Assembly: GCA_021811145.1 (NCBI GenBank)
Contig: JAJZPN010000016.1
Span: 1 to 35,240, forward strand
Length of the DNA stretch: 35,240 nucleotides
Direction of reading: 5' to 3'
From: Pseudomonadota bacterium
GTDB taxonomy: Bacteria > Pseudomonadota > Gammaproteobacteria > Burkholderiales > Ferrovaceae
Shown here: piece after piece, positions 17,255-24,743 of the stretch
Layout: the number at the start of each line of letters is the position of its first letter
Position numbering within the stretch: the stretch's first letter is position 1
Translations under genes and position numbers: made by a program
The notes under the pieces: model-generated
Told to the model about the DNA's origin: nothing
What the model saw: the letters and a program-made list of their open reading frames with translations, nothing else
Database searches by the model: none

Positions 17255-17352
17255 TATGTACACCTCTTGTAATATATTGTTACATTTTATCGTAAGTTAA
17301 GGCTAAATAACTATTCTTTTTTATAAATTTCGTGATTTTTTTATAAGTAATA

Positions 17353-17811
17353 ATGGTTAAACATACTGTAAACGATAAGAAGAACTTTTTTAATATGTGG
17401 AATAACTTAAGCTTATTGAGTTTGCTTGTCACAGCCTCTATTTTTGACTTAACTCAACGTAGAATCCCCAATATATTGATTTTAGTGGGGTTTGTTATTT
17501 CTTTTACTGTTGCTGGATTGAATGATGCACTCACCATTGAGTCAGCATTAAAAGGAATGTGCTTGGCATTGTTGTTAGGTTTTCCCTTATATCAAAGTGG
17601 TTGGTGTGGGGCGGGGGATATTAAATTAATGGCACTGGTGGGTTCATTTGTAGGCGCATTATCATTATTTAAATTGACTCTTTATGTTTTAGTTGCAGGA
17701 GGGTTGGTGAGTACTTGGTATCGCTTAACATCACCTAACCAAACAATCCCTTACGCTCTGGCTATTACACTTGGAGTTGTGATTGAAAAAAGTATCTCCT
17801 TTCTAAATTAA
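17353..17811 (+). CDS. CpaA/TadV-type prepilin peptidase (A24A), orphan
   Basis: A 152-residue membrane protease with about five helices. It carries both catalytic Asp sites of the A24 family: D32 in IFDLTQRRIPN and D89 in the GAGD motif of CGAGDIKLMALVG. It lacks the N-terminal methyltransferase and Cys motifs of PilD, so it is the short form that processes Flp/Tad pilins. No Flp pilin or tad gene is within the window, so its substrate is unknown. ATG 17353 lacks a ribosome site; ATG 17395, which would remove 14 polar residues, has only a weak one. Either start leaves the catalytic parts intact. Confidence 0.8.
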   Translation: MVKHTVNDKKNFFNMWNNLSLLSLLVTASIFDLTQRRIPNILILVGFVISFTVAGLNDALTIESALKGMCLALLLGFPLYQSGWCGAGDIKLMALVGSFVGALSLFKLTLYVLVAGGLVSTWYRLTSPNQTIPYALAITLGVVIEKSISFLN

Positions 17812-17816
17812 TGTAT

Positions 17817-18602
17817 TTAAATGGTCGTTGTCGCCAACCGATCTAAAATAGTGAAATGGTTATATCCCTCACAAAGAGTGAGGGATTGTGATAAACCAGC
17901 TATCTTTGCATAATCAGTTGACTGCCTAATTAGTTCAGGAAGTTCTTCTGTGCCTACCCACAGTTCACAATCAATAGACGAATGGGTCTTTGATTGAATG
18001 GGAGAAAGTAAATTAATGTCATTACCACTTATTTGTAAGGGTGGGAAATAACGGGTTTTTTGTAAGGGTGATAGATCATAAATACCGCTAATTAATAGAC
18101 GTTTATTAATCCATGTAAAGTCGTTACTCATCAACGCCAGATGCGCTCCTGCAGACCAACCACAAATGGTCCAGTGATTGAATTCTTTACCATAGTGTTG
18201 ATGTAATGCAGAAAGTCCAACATTAATACTGTCAATAATATTTTTTAAAGAGTATTGTGGCGCCAAAGGATAGCCAAGATGAGCAATAGATATACCTTGT
18301 TTAATGAATCCTTTGTTTAGAAAATAAAAGTCTTCTTTAGCTCGGTTTTGCCAATATCCACCGTGAATAAAAACAACTACTCGTGATGTTTGTTGTGGGG
18401 ATAAAAAGAGTTGTGCTTGCTGTCTGTCATGCTGACCAAAAATTATCTTTTCTTGATGAGGATGGGTTGCGACAAAGAGGTTACTTTTAATACGCCATTG
18501 CTGTGTGATATCCGCTGAATTGATTACAGCAGCACCATTATCGTAGGCATTGTTAGCCTCTTGCTCATGCCAATGTTGCCAAGAAAGATTATTATTCTCC
18601 AT
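17817..18602 (-). CDS. Alpha/beta hydrolase of the HGGYW esterase / arylformamidase-like type
   Basis: A 261-residue cytosolic alpha/beta hydrolase with no signal peptide. The oxyanion-hole motif is HGGYW (80-84). The nucleophile is S150 in GWSAGAH, the acid is probably E219 or E220 in WVGTEELPE, and the base is H249 in GYNHFTILD. This set resembles eukaryotic-type kynurenine formamidases and related carboxylesterases. No tryptophan-degradation gene is nearby, so kynurenine formamidase is not claimed. AGGAA lies before the ATG. Its stop is a few bases beyond the convergent prepilin peptidase stop. The fold is sure, the substrate unknown. Confidence 0.8.
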   Translation of the reverse strand: MENNNLSWQHWHEQEANNAYDNGAAVINSADITQQWRIKSNLFVATHPHQEKIIFGQHDRQQAQLFLSPQQTSRVVVFIHGGYWQNRAKEDFYFLNKGFIKQGISIAHLGYPLAPQYSLKNIIDSINVGLSALHQHYGKEFNHWTICGWSAGAHLALMSNDFTWINKRLLISGIYDLSPLQKTRYFPPLQISGNDINLLSPIQSKTHSSIDCELWVGTEELPELIRQSTDYAKIAGLSQSLTLCEGYNHFTILDRLATTTI

Positions 18603-18660
18603 GACTATTCCTATAATAAAAGTGATAAGCTAATGTTATTTTATTGGTTAGAGGTTTTAT

Positions 18661-19455
18661 ATGTATAGTGGTCACACAAAAAATCTTTTTCAGCAAAGTG
18701 GTTTAGTAATAATAGTTAGCTTATTAAGTGCTTGCGCAATGAACAGCGCACCAGTCATACCCGCTCCACCAATTAATCTCAATGAGTTAGATCCTTTTTA
18801 TTTGTCCTTTTTGAAGGAGCAATGTAGAGGCTATTCTCTTAAAGAAGGATCGCCTGAGTTTAATCAATGTTTGTTAAAACAAGCCAATGCTAACCGTGAT
18901 GTGAATATGTATAAATATTCAGATCAATATAAAAAAGATGTAGCAAAAGCGATGTCATCAGTTCAACAACAAGCAACACAAAACAATGCATCTCAGGCAA
19001 CGCAACATAATACCGTATCAGCTTCAACAATACCGCCGGCAAATGTCTCTACTGCAACTATTGCAACTATGCAGACATCAGACCTGATGCGAGGAGTAAA
19101 AGAGTGTGATGAGTTGCAGTCAGCACCGATGGTGCGCGATAAAGTGATTGGTAAGTTGTTAGTTGCGAATGAACAAAGTGATAATAAGCTTGACTTATTA
19201 GCCAATCATAACAAAATCACTAACGAGCAAAAACCCTTAGTGAAGGCGTTCGCCAAAGAGCATTATGCTTGCTTTAAACATCTTGAAAAGCAAATTAGTA
19301 GTGTAGCGGAAGCGAATATTGTGAGTGATTACATGAATAGTACTGACGAAGTATTGGCTCAGTTTTATTCTGGTGATACCACAGTAGCTCAGACTAATAG
19401 TGCATTCTTGAAAGTTAAAGCCATAAGAGATAATGCCTTAGCGCGTTTACATTAA
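18661..19455 (+). CDS. Lipoprotein of unknown function
   Basis: A 264-residue protein I do not recognise. It has a lipoprotein signal: a hydrophobic stretch (GLVIIVSLL) and lipobox LSAC with the lipidated Cys at residue 25. The residue after Cys is Ala, which favours sorting to the outer membrane. The mature part has a Cys-containing segment (FLKEQCRGYSLKEGSPEFNQCLL) and a low-complexity Gln/Thr/Ala region at about residues 100-140. It then has a helical C-terminal half with two more Cys (VKECDEL and EHYACFKHLEKQ), a possible disulfide in the periplasm. It is a single gene, followed by the GC-richer toxin-antitoxin segment. Confidence 0.65.
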   Translation: MYSGHTKNLFQQSGLVIIVSLLSACAMNSAPVIPAPPINLNELDPFYLSFLKEQCRGYSLKEGSPEFNQCLLKQANANRDVNMYKYSDQYKKDVAKAMSSVQQQATQNNASQATQHNTVSASTIPPANVSTATIATMQTSDLMRGVKECDELQSAPMVRDKVIGKLLVANEQSDNKLDLLANHNKITNEQKPLVKAFAKEHYACFKHLEKQISSVAEANIVSDYMNSTDEVLAQFYSGDTTVAQTNSAFLKVKAIRDNALARLH

Positions 19456-19471
19456 TAGGCTCTATTTGTTT

Positions 19472-19489
19472 AACATAGGTGGCTATGTT
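19472..19489. repeat. Short inverted repeat at the edge of the toxin-antitoxin segment
   Basis: AACATAG (19472-19478) and CTATGTT (19483-19489) form a perfect 7-base stem with a 4-base loop. No T-tract follows on either strand, so it is not a standard terminator. It lies between the lipoprotein gene and the GC-richer pair that follows, and could mark the boundary of the inserted segment. Confidence 0.3.
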
Positions 19490-19560
19490 CTAACCCTACC
19501 GAGGCGTATTGATGTAGGTGCGTTAAAGATTTTATCGGTCGCGCCGTAAAACTCCGTAAT

Positions 19561-20292
19561 TTAACGAGACTTAATTCTCGCCTGAACCCGACTCATTTCT
19601 TTCGCTAATTCTGCTGGCGTAAGAATCAGAGATAGTGAATGAATGGCCGTGGGACGAAACTCTTGCTCGTGAGGGATTGCCAAGACCGATTGCTCTAAGA
19701 TTTTCTTCTGTTTTCCGGGGAGCCCCTTAAGTTCATCCATGTCAAAATAGCAAAGCGTCTTTAGACAATAAATGGAGTTGAATGTCGGAAACAATGCCCT
19801 CGCATCACAGATACCGTCTGTTAAACTGACGCTTGCTTGAATCATTTCGGCAATGTCAAGATAATCTTTAAGCTCTACACGATCAAACAATGCCTTGAGC
19901 TTGGTAGCCATCAAGTCCCTAATCGACGCCACTAGGATAACGCCATCATCGGATAGCTCTGGGGTTCCTACTCTCCCGAATCCGATGTTGCCAAAGAATG
20001 AGAGCTTAACTGGTTCGGTTCCCGCAGGTGGAATCGTCAAGGCAATATAGCTATTTGGAGATTCTTGTAGCACCTGGGAATCCTTCAACATGGGAAAGTG
20101 TTCGGTTAATCCCACCTTATCTAAGGGCAATGATGAGAAGAAATCAAAATCGACGGAGAGTCGATGCCCAAACCGCAAAGCCAGAGCCGTCCCTCCGTAA
20201 AGACAAAACCCCATATCTTTGGCAGGACTCAAATGACTCCACATGAGCTGCTGGTTTTTGGGTAGTGTCTTAAAGTTGGGTTTGAAGGTCAT
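19561..20292 (-). CDS. AbiEii/AbiGii-type nucleotidyltransferase toxin
   Basis: A 243-residue protein with the nucleotidyltransferase signature of the AbiEii toxin family: GGTALALR (33-40), then HRLSVDFDFF with the paired acidic residues D48 and D50 that bind metal. A conserved segment follows (VASIRDLMATKLKALFDRVELKDYLDIAEMI), typical of this family. Toxins of this group modify nucleic acid or tRNA and are held in check by a partner antitoxin. The ATG at 20292 is preferred to one further upstream; it overlaps the HTH gene by 23 bases, so the two are coupled. The segment is richer in GC than its neighbours. Its activity as a toxin is inferred from family and layout. Confidence 0.8.
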   Translation of the reverse strand: MTFKPNFKTLPKNQQLMWSHLSPAKDMGFCLYGGTALALRFGHRLSVDFDFFSSLPLDKVGLTEHFPMLKDSQVLQESPNSYIALTIPPAGTEPVKLSFFGNIGFGRVGTPELSDDGVILVASIRDLMATKLKALFDRVELKDYLDIAEMIQASVSLTDGICDARALFPTFNSIYCLKTLCYFDMDELKGLPGKQKKILEQSVLAIPHEQEFRPTAIHSLSLILTPAELAKEMSRVQARIKSR

Positions 20293-20791
20293 AGTTTCTT
20301 CGAGGCATGGGTGGAACATGATTGCTTTCAGACACGCCTAATCTGAGATGCCAATAGTTCCATGATTTGGAGGAAAACCAACCTGGCTTGGCGTTCGCAA
20401 GAACTTGCTTCATTTTAGGCAACCCTATTTTTTCTTCTAGGGATTGCGTATCTTCATAACTTCCAAGCTCCATGACTTGGGCGATGATACGCTCCTCGGT
20501 CGGCTCACTTCCTGGTATTTCCCACCAGATATAGCGTTTGCGAAGTTGGGCAAGAAGTGTATGGGTGCGAATGACTTTTTGGGGTTGAAGAGTTGGTACC
20601 CATGCGAGCTCCAAGCCAACGCACTTGCCAACTGCGTTGATACGCCCAAAGCCGAGTTCTTGGATCTTACCAGATTCAAGAGCGCTGATCGTCGCTCTTG
20701 ATAATCCACATTTTCTCGCCAGCTCCACCTGGGAGACTTTTAGTTTTTTCCGGGCTGCCCGAACGGCGATCCCAATGTCAGCGAGATTCAT
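20270..20791 (-). CDS. HTH (XRE-type) antitoxin fused to a partner domain of AbiEii systems
   Basis: A 173-residue two-part protein. Residues about 4-60 form an XRE helix-turn-helix (VRAARKKLKVSQVELARKCGLSRATISALESGK). Residues about 80-160 form a separate domain with RYIWWEIPGSEPTEERIIAQVMELG and YWHLRLGV. From memory this resembles the small domain often found next to AbiEii nucleotidyltransferases (DUF6922-like); a profile search would settle it. It lies upstream of and overlaps the toxin gene, as antitoxins usually do, and may repress its own operon. There is no clear ribosome site before the ATG. The intergenic region behind it is very AT-rich. Confidence 0.75.
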   Translation of the reverse strand: MNLADIGIAVRAARKKLKVSQVELARKCGLSRATISALESGKIQELGFGRINAVGKCVGLELAWVPTLQPQKVIRTHTLLAQLRKRYIWWEIPGSEPTEERIIAQVMELGSYEDTQSLEEKIGLPKMKQVLANAKPGWFSSKSWNYWHLRLGVSESNHVPPMPRRNYDLQTQL

Positions 20792-20925
20792 GGCATAAAA
20801 TAATTTAATTCAATAAGTTATGGTCTCATAAATTTAATTTAATATCAAATATATTAGACATTAAGTCAGTTTAATAAATAAAAAATATTCTGCAATTTCT
20901 GACTGGGTATCAACGCGTTTAGGAG

Positions 20926-20947
20926 AGGCATCGCTGAAGCCTTTTTT
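20926..20947 (+). terminator. Terminator-like hairpin with no gene in front
   Basis: AGGC (20926-20929) pairs with GCCT (20939-20942). An extra TC/GA pairing inside the loop extends the stem past one mismatch. Six T follow at once. On the plus strand it looks like a terminator, yet no plus-strand gene ends here; it lies between the antitoxin gene and the end of the sugar dehydrogenase gene. It may be a remnant of a lost gene. Confidence 0.35.
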
Positions 20948-22223
20948 ATAATCGTGTATCAATTTGATCGATAGAAAAAAGATGTTTTAAATCATAAATG
21001 ACATGTTTTGGTTTAGCCCAACTTGTGATGTGTTCAAGAGAAAAACTCTTAAATAGTTGATGACCAACTGCTATGATGATTCCATCATAATAGTTTTGTT
21101 TCGGTTCATCGATCAGTATATGACCGTATTCCTCTTTAACTTCTTGTGGATTGGCATGGGGATCAAAGATATCTATGTGGCAATCATACGCTCGTAAAAA
21201 ATCAATTAATTTAGTTACTTGAGTATTACGAATGTCACTACAATTTTCTTTAAAGGTGAAACCAAGAATTAAAATAGTTGCATTAGCAATATTTATTTTC
21301 TTTTGAATCATTGTTTTAATCATTTGGTTGGCTACATGGCGTGGCATATTTTCATTAATGCGTCTAGCACAATTCACCATCTCGGGATAAAGCCCAATCA
21401 TTTGTGACTTATAGGACAAATAATAAGGATCAATGCCAATACAGTGCCCCCCAACGAGCCCTGGTCGATAACTATGAAAATTCCATTTGGTTTCTGCTGC
21501 CTTTAAAACAGACTCTGTGTCTATGCCAAGTTGATTAAAAAAAACCGTCATTTCATTAATAAAGGCAATATTGATATCACGTTGTGTGTTTTCCATGATT
21601 TTTGCGGCTTCGGCGATTTTGATACTTGCTGCTAGGTAAGTGCCAGCAATAATAATGTCTTGATATAGACGATTAATTAACTCTGCACTTTCTGGTGTTG
21701 AGCCTGACGTGATTTTTTTGATGTGTTCAACCCGTCTGTTTTTATCTCCCGGATTGATTCTTTCTGGACTGTAACCACAATAAAAATCCTCATTAAAACG
21801 AAGTCCTGAGGTTTGTTCTAGTACAGGAACACATTCTTCTTCTGTTGCTCCTGGATATACCGTTGATTCATAAATAACAATATCGTCTTTTTTTAAATAA
21901 CGACCTACCAATGTTGACGCTTGAATTAAGGGAGTTAAATCAGGTTGGTTGTTTTGTTTTATAGGTGTGGGTACTGTGATAATGTAACAGTTGGCATGAC
22001 TTAACTGTTCCTCATTGTGAGTGAAAGTTAAAAAACGTGCCGTTTTAAACTCAGCTTCGTCTATTTCATGTTGTTCGTCGTATCCTTCAATCAGTTGGTT
22101 GATTCTTTTTTCTTTAATATCAAAACCAATAACAGAGCGTTGTTTTCCAAAGGCTAATGCCAAAGGTAAACCTACGTAACCTAATCCAATGATGGCAATA
22201 TTAATTTCATGTGGTTGATGCAT
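20946..22223 (-). CDS. UDP-N-acetyl-hexosamine 6-dehydrogenase, TviB/WbpA-like
   Basis: A 425-residue NAD-dependent nucleotide-sugar dehydrogenase of the TviB/VipA group, oxidising UDP-GlcNAc (or UDP-GalNAc) to the uronic acid for surface polysaccharide. The NAD-binding motif is GLGYVG (13-18). Substrate and catalytic positions visible are E128-E130, K208 and N212 in EAAKIMENTQRDINIAF, and the nucleophile Cys at 261 in GGHCIGIDPYYLS. The C-terminal part (from about 315) has LGFTFKENCSDIRNT, the family's UDP-binding end. It is divergent to the NeuB/NeuC genes across about 290 bases. Its link to them is likely a shared surface glycan, but no glycosyltransferase or transport gene is in view. Confidence 0.88.
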   Translation of the reverse strand: MHQPHEINIAIIGLGYVGLPLALAFGKQRSVIGFDIKEKRINQLIEGYDEQHEIDEAEFKTARFLTFTHNEEQLSHANCYIITVPTPIKQNNQPDLTPLIQASTLVGRYLKKDDIVIYESTVYPGATEEECVPVLEQTSGLRFNEDFYCGYSPERINPGDKNRRVEHIKKITSGSTPESAELINRLYQDIIIAGTYLAASIKIAEAAKIMENTQRDINIAFINEMTVFFNQLGIDTESVLKAAETKWNFHSYRPGLVGGHCIGIDPYYLSYKSQMIGLYPEMVNCARRINENMPRHVANQMIKTMIQKKINIANATILILGFTFKENCSDIRNTQVTKLIDFLRAYDCHIDIFDPHANPQEVKEEYGHILIDEPKQNYYDGIIIAVGHQLFKSFSLEHITSWAKPKHVIYDLKHLFSIDQIDTRL

Positions 22224-22516
22224 AACTTATCCCCGTTCTTTTCCCTAAACAATTGTGCTTATGCATAGGCCATAAAATGTTTTCAATTGTTAATTTATGT
22301 GGAAATATGTTTTGGAACCTAATTTATAAGTAGAACTTATAGGTGGGTAACTTAATGTCTGTGCGGACCTATATTTAAAAAATAGAATCTTTTCAAATTT
22401 TAACAATTGAATAGTTATTATTTTTTACAATTTTGCCTTCTGGGTGTAACCAATATAGCTATAAGGAAGTGTTACTCTACCTATCAGAAAAAAATTATCA
22501 GGGGAGAGGGTAATAA
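22224..22516. other. Intergenic control region between the sugar dehydrogenase and neuB
   Basis: About 293 AT-rich bases separate two divergent genes. I see no coding frame. Contents that can be supported are the 17-base palindrome at 22325-22341 and the GGGGAGAGGG ribosome site at 22501-22510. Promoters must lie here for both directions, but none is convincing: a TTGAAT and a TACAAT near 22407-22431 are only 13 bases apart. Confidence 0.5.
22325..22341. promoter_or_regulatory. 17-base palindrome, candidate operator
   Basis: TATAAGT (22325-22331) and ACTTATA (22335-22341) are perfect inverted repeats around a 3-base centre. The spacing suits a dimeric helix-turn-helix repressor. It sits near the middle of the divergent intergenic region, so it could act on both genes. 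No T-tract follows, so it is not a terminator. Confidence 0.35.
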
Positions 22517-23554
22517 GTGAAGATAGATCGATATCACATCACACCAACTAGTACTCCTTTTATTATCGCTGAAGTAGCCTTAGGTCATGAGGGTAGTCTT
22601 GGTATGGCAATGGCTTATATAGATTTGGCTAAATCAAGTGGTGCTTCGGCAGTTAAGTTTCAAATGCATTTGGCACATGAAGAGAGTACTCCATGGGAGC
22701 CTTGGCGAGTCCCATTTAGTCACCAGGATAAAACCCGTTTTGATTATTGGCAACGCACTGCCTTTCTGTTTGAGGAATGGCAAAAATTAAAACATCATGC
22801 TGAAAACTTAGGCTTGGTTTTTTTATGCTCTCCCTTTTCTCTTAAGGCTTGCGATTGGTTGCAAGAGATGAATATTAGCGCTTGGAAAGTAGCCTCAGGT
22901 GAAATCCATAATCAACAGTTAATGCAACGGCTTGTTGAATCTAATAAACCAATAATTCTCTCTAGTGGTTTAAGTCGAACCCATGAAGTAATTGATTTAG
23001 CCAAAGACCTTCAAGCACAACACCATGAGGTAGCGTTGTTACACTGTACAACGCGTTATCCAACTCAGGCAGAAGAAGTCGGGTTAAATGTGATGGAGGA
23101 GATGCATAGCCTACTGCCTAATCTTCCAGTAGGGTTATCTGATCACTCAGGGGAAATATATCCTGCCGTTGTATCGACTTATTTAGGTGCTTCTATCATC
23201 GAAGCTCATTTAACTTTCCATCATTCAATGTTTGGTCCAGATGTTAAATCTTCTTTAACACCTGATCTATTTAAAGAGATGGTTCGTGCAGTGAATTTTG
23301 CTTACATGATGCGAAATAATCCAGTTAATAAAGACGCGCAAATTGAGCAATTAAGTTGTACACGTATTATTTTTTCTAGAAGTCTCTATACCCAGCAGTC
23401 TGTGCAAGCAGGCGAAATACTGACAGAGAAACATATCGGCTATAAAAAACCTGGAGGTGGGCTGACCTATGAACAAAAAGAACTAATAATAGGGCGAAAA
23501 GCCAAAAAGGATCTCCCTGAAAATCATTGCTTAAGAGTTGAAGATGTTGAATAA
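22517..23554 (+). CDS. neuB: Sialic-acid synthase family protein (NeuB/LegI-like)
   Basis: A 345-residue enzyme condensing phosphoenolpyruvate with a 6-carbon amino sugar (ManNAc or a di-deoxy relative) to a nonulosonic acid. The TIM-barrel part runs to about residue 275: PFIIAEVALGHEGS, KFQMHLA, CSPFSLKACDWL, AWKVASGEIHN, ALLHCTTRYPT and GLSDHSGEIYP. The C-terminal SAF domain (about 285-345) has RSLYTQQSVQAGEILTEKHIGYKKPGGGL. The length matches NeuB (346 in E. coli). It starts at a GTG with a strong ribosome site. The adjacent NeuC-type epimerase favours Neu5Ac or a legionaminic acid; pseudaminic acid is less likely. No CMP-sugar synthetase is in the window. Confidence 0.88.
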   Translation: MKIDRYHITPTSTPFIIAEVALGHEGSLGMAMAYIDLAKSSGASAVKFQMHLAHEESTPWEPWRVPFSHQDKTRFDYWQRTAFLFEEWQKLKHHAENLGLVFLCSPFSLKACDWLQEMNISAWKVASGEIHNQQLMQRLVESNKPIILSSGLSRTHEVIDLAKDLQAQHHEVALLHCTTRYPTQAEEVGLNVMEEMHSLLPNLPVGLSDHSGEIYPAVVSTYLGASIIEAHLTFHHSMFGPDVKSSLTPDLFKEMVRAVNFAYMMRNNPVNKDAQIEQLSCTRIIFSRSLYTQQSVQAGEILTEKHIGYKKPGGGLTYEQKELIIGRKAKKDLPENHCLRVEDVE

Positions 23555-24674
23555 AACAATTTGTGTTGCTATTACCGCGCGTCCTAGTTATTCCCGAATT
23601 AGAAGTGCTTTATCCATTTTAAGTAAAAATAAAAATATAAATTTACATATCCTCTGCTCAGGCTCCGCTTTACTTAACCGTTATGGACGTATTGTTGATT
23701 ATATTCAACGTGATGGTTTTCATGTTTATGATGAGTTATACACTTATGTGGAAGGGGATGAGTCTATCAATATGGCCTTGACGACTGCCAACACTATTAG
23801 CCTTTCTGCACAAGCATTTAAAAAGCTGGCGCCAGACTTTATTGTTACGATTGCAGACCGTTATGAAACATTAGGTACAGCAGTCGCTGCAAGTTATATG
23901 AATATTCCCTTAATACACATTCAAGGGGGGGAGGTGAGCGGTAATATTGATGAGGTGGTAAGACATACTGTTACAAAATTGTCTGATTTTCATCTGGTTT
24001 CAAATGAATACGCTGCACAACGTGTACATTCCCTTGGGGAATCCCTGAATAACATATTTATAACAGGATGTCCGTCCATTGATATTGCCGAAGAAGCCAA
24101 GCATATTTCTCAGGAAGTGCTGACTCACTCCTTACAACAACAATTAGGTAGCCATGTCTTTAATTTGGCCGAACCGTTTATTGTTTTATTGATTCATCCT
24201 GAAACCAATCACCATGAAGAAAGTTTTAATAATATGTTTTTATTATTAACACTATTAACCAAACTTGATATTAATGTGTTGGTATTTAATCCGAATGTGG
24301 ATAGTGGTTCAGATTCAATGTGGCAGGCGCTAGAGTTTTTTAAAAAAGGCTATGAACAAAATCGTTTTTATTACATTAATAATTTAGAGGGACATGTTTT
24401 TCTTAAATTATTAACGTTAAGTTCTTGTCTAGTGGGAAATTCAAGTGTTGGCATCAGAGAATGTGCTTATCTAGGGATACCTGTTATTAATATTGGTGAA
24501 CGTCAGAACGGGCGAGAACGTGCTAATAATGTATTGGATGTGGCTTGGGATGAATATGAAATTACAGCTGCCATATTACAACAATTAAGTATTCGACATT
24601 ACCCTCAATCAACGCTATATGGTAACGCTAACGCCGGCGAGAGAATTGCTAGCGTTATCGATTCATTGAGTTAA
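23544..24674 (+). CDS. neuC: UDP-N-acetylglucosamine 2-epimerase, hydrolysing (NeuC-like)
   Basis: A 376-residue enzyme of the WecB/NeuC family. The hydrolysing members turn UDP-GlcNAc into ManNAc and UDP, the substrate step before NeuB. Family motifs are AITARPSYSRIRSAL at the start, TIADRYETLGTAVAASYMN, IHIQGGEVSGNIDEVVRH, LIHPETNHHEE and the UDP-binding end GNSSVGIRECAYLGIPVINIGERQNGRERA. The ATG at 23544 lies within the neuB end (11-base overlap) and is preferred over a TTG six bases upstream. The neuB-neuC order and overlap indicate cotranscription. A non-hydrolysing 2-epimerase is the alternative, but the pairing with neuB makes NeuC more likely. Confidence 0.87.
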   Translation: MLNKTICVAITARPSYSRIRSALSILSKNKNINLHILCSGSALLNRYGRIVDYIQRDGFHVYDELYTYVEGDESINMALTTANTISLSAQAFKKLAPDFIVTIADRYETLGTAVAASYMNIPLIHIQGGEVSGNIDEVVRHTVTKLSDFHLVSNEYAAQRVHSLGESLNNIFITGCPSIDIAEEAKHISQEVLTHSLQQQLGSHVFNLAEPFIVLLIHPETNHHEESFNNMFLLLTLLTKLDINVLVFNPNVDSGSDSMWQALEFFKKGYEQNRFYYINNLEGHVFLKLLTLSSCLVGNSSVGIRECAYLGIPVINIGERQNGRERANNVLDVAWDEYEITAAILQQLSIRHYPQSTLYGNANAGERIASVIDSLS

Positions 24675-24743
24675 CATTCGTATTTAAAAGACTTCTATTT
24701 GAGAAAGTATTACTAAACAAGCAAAAAATGGTATCTTTCACTT

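Noticed and set aside
22407..22431. TTGAAT and TACAAT pair before neuB
   Set aside because: The spacing is 13 bases, too short for a sigma-70 promoter.
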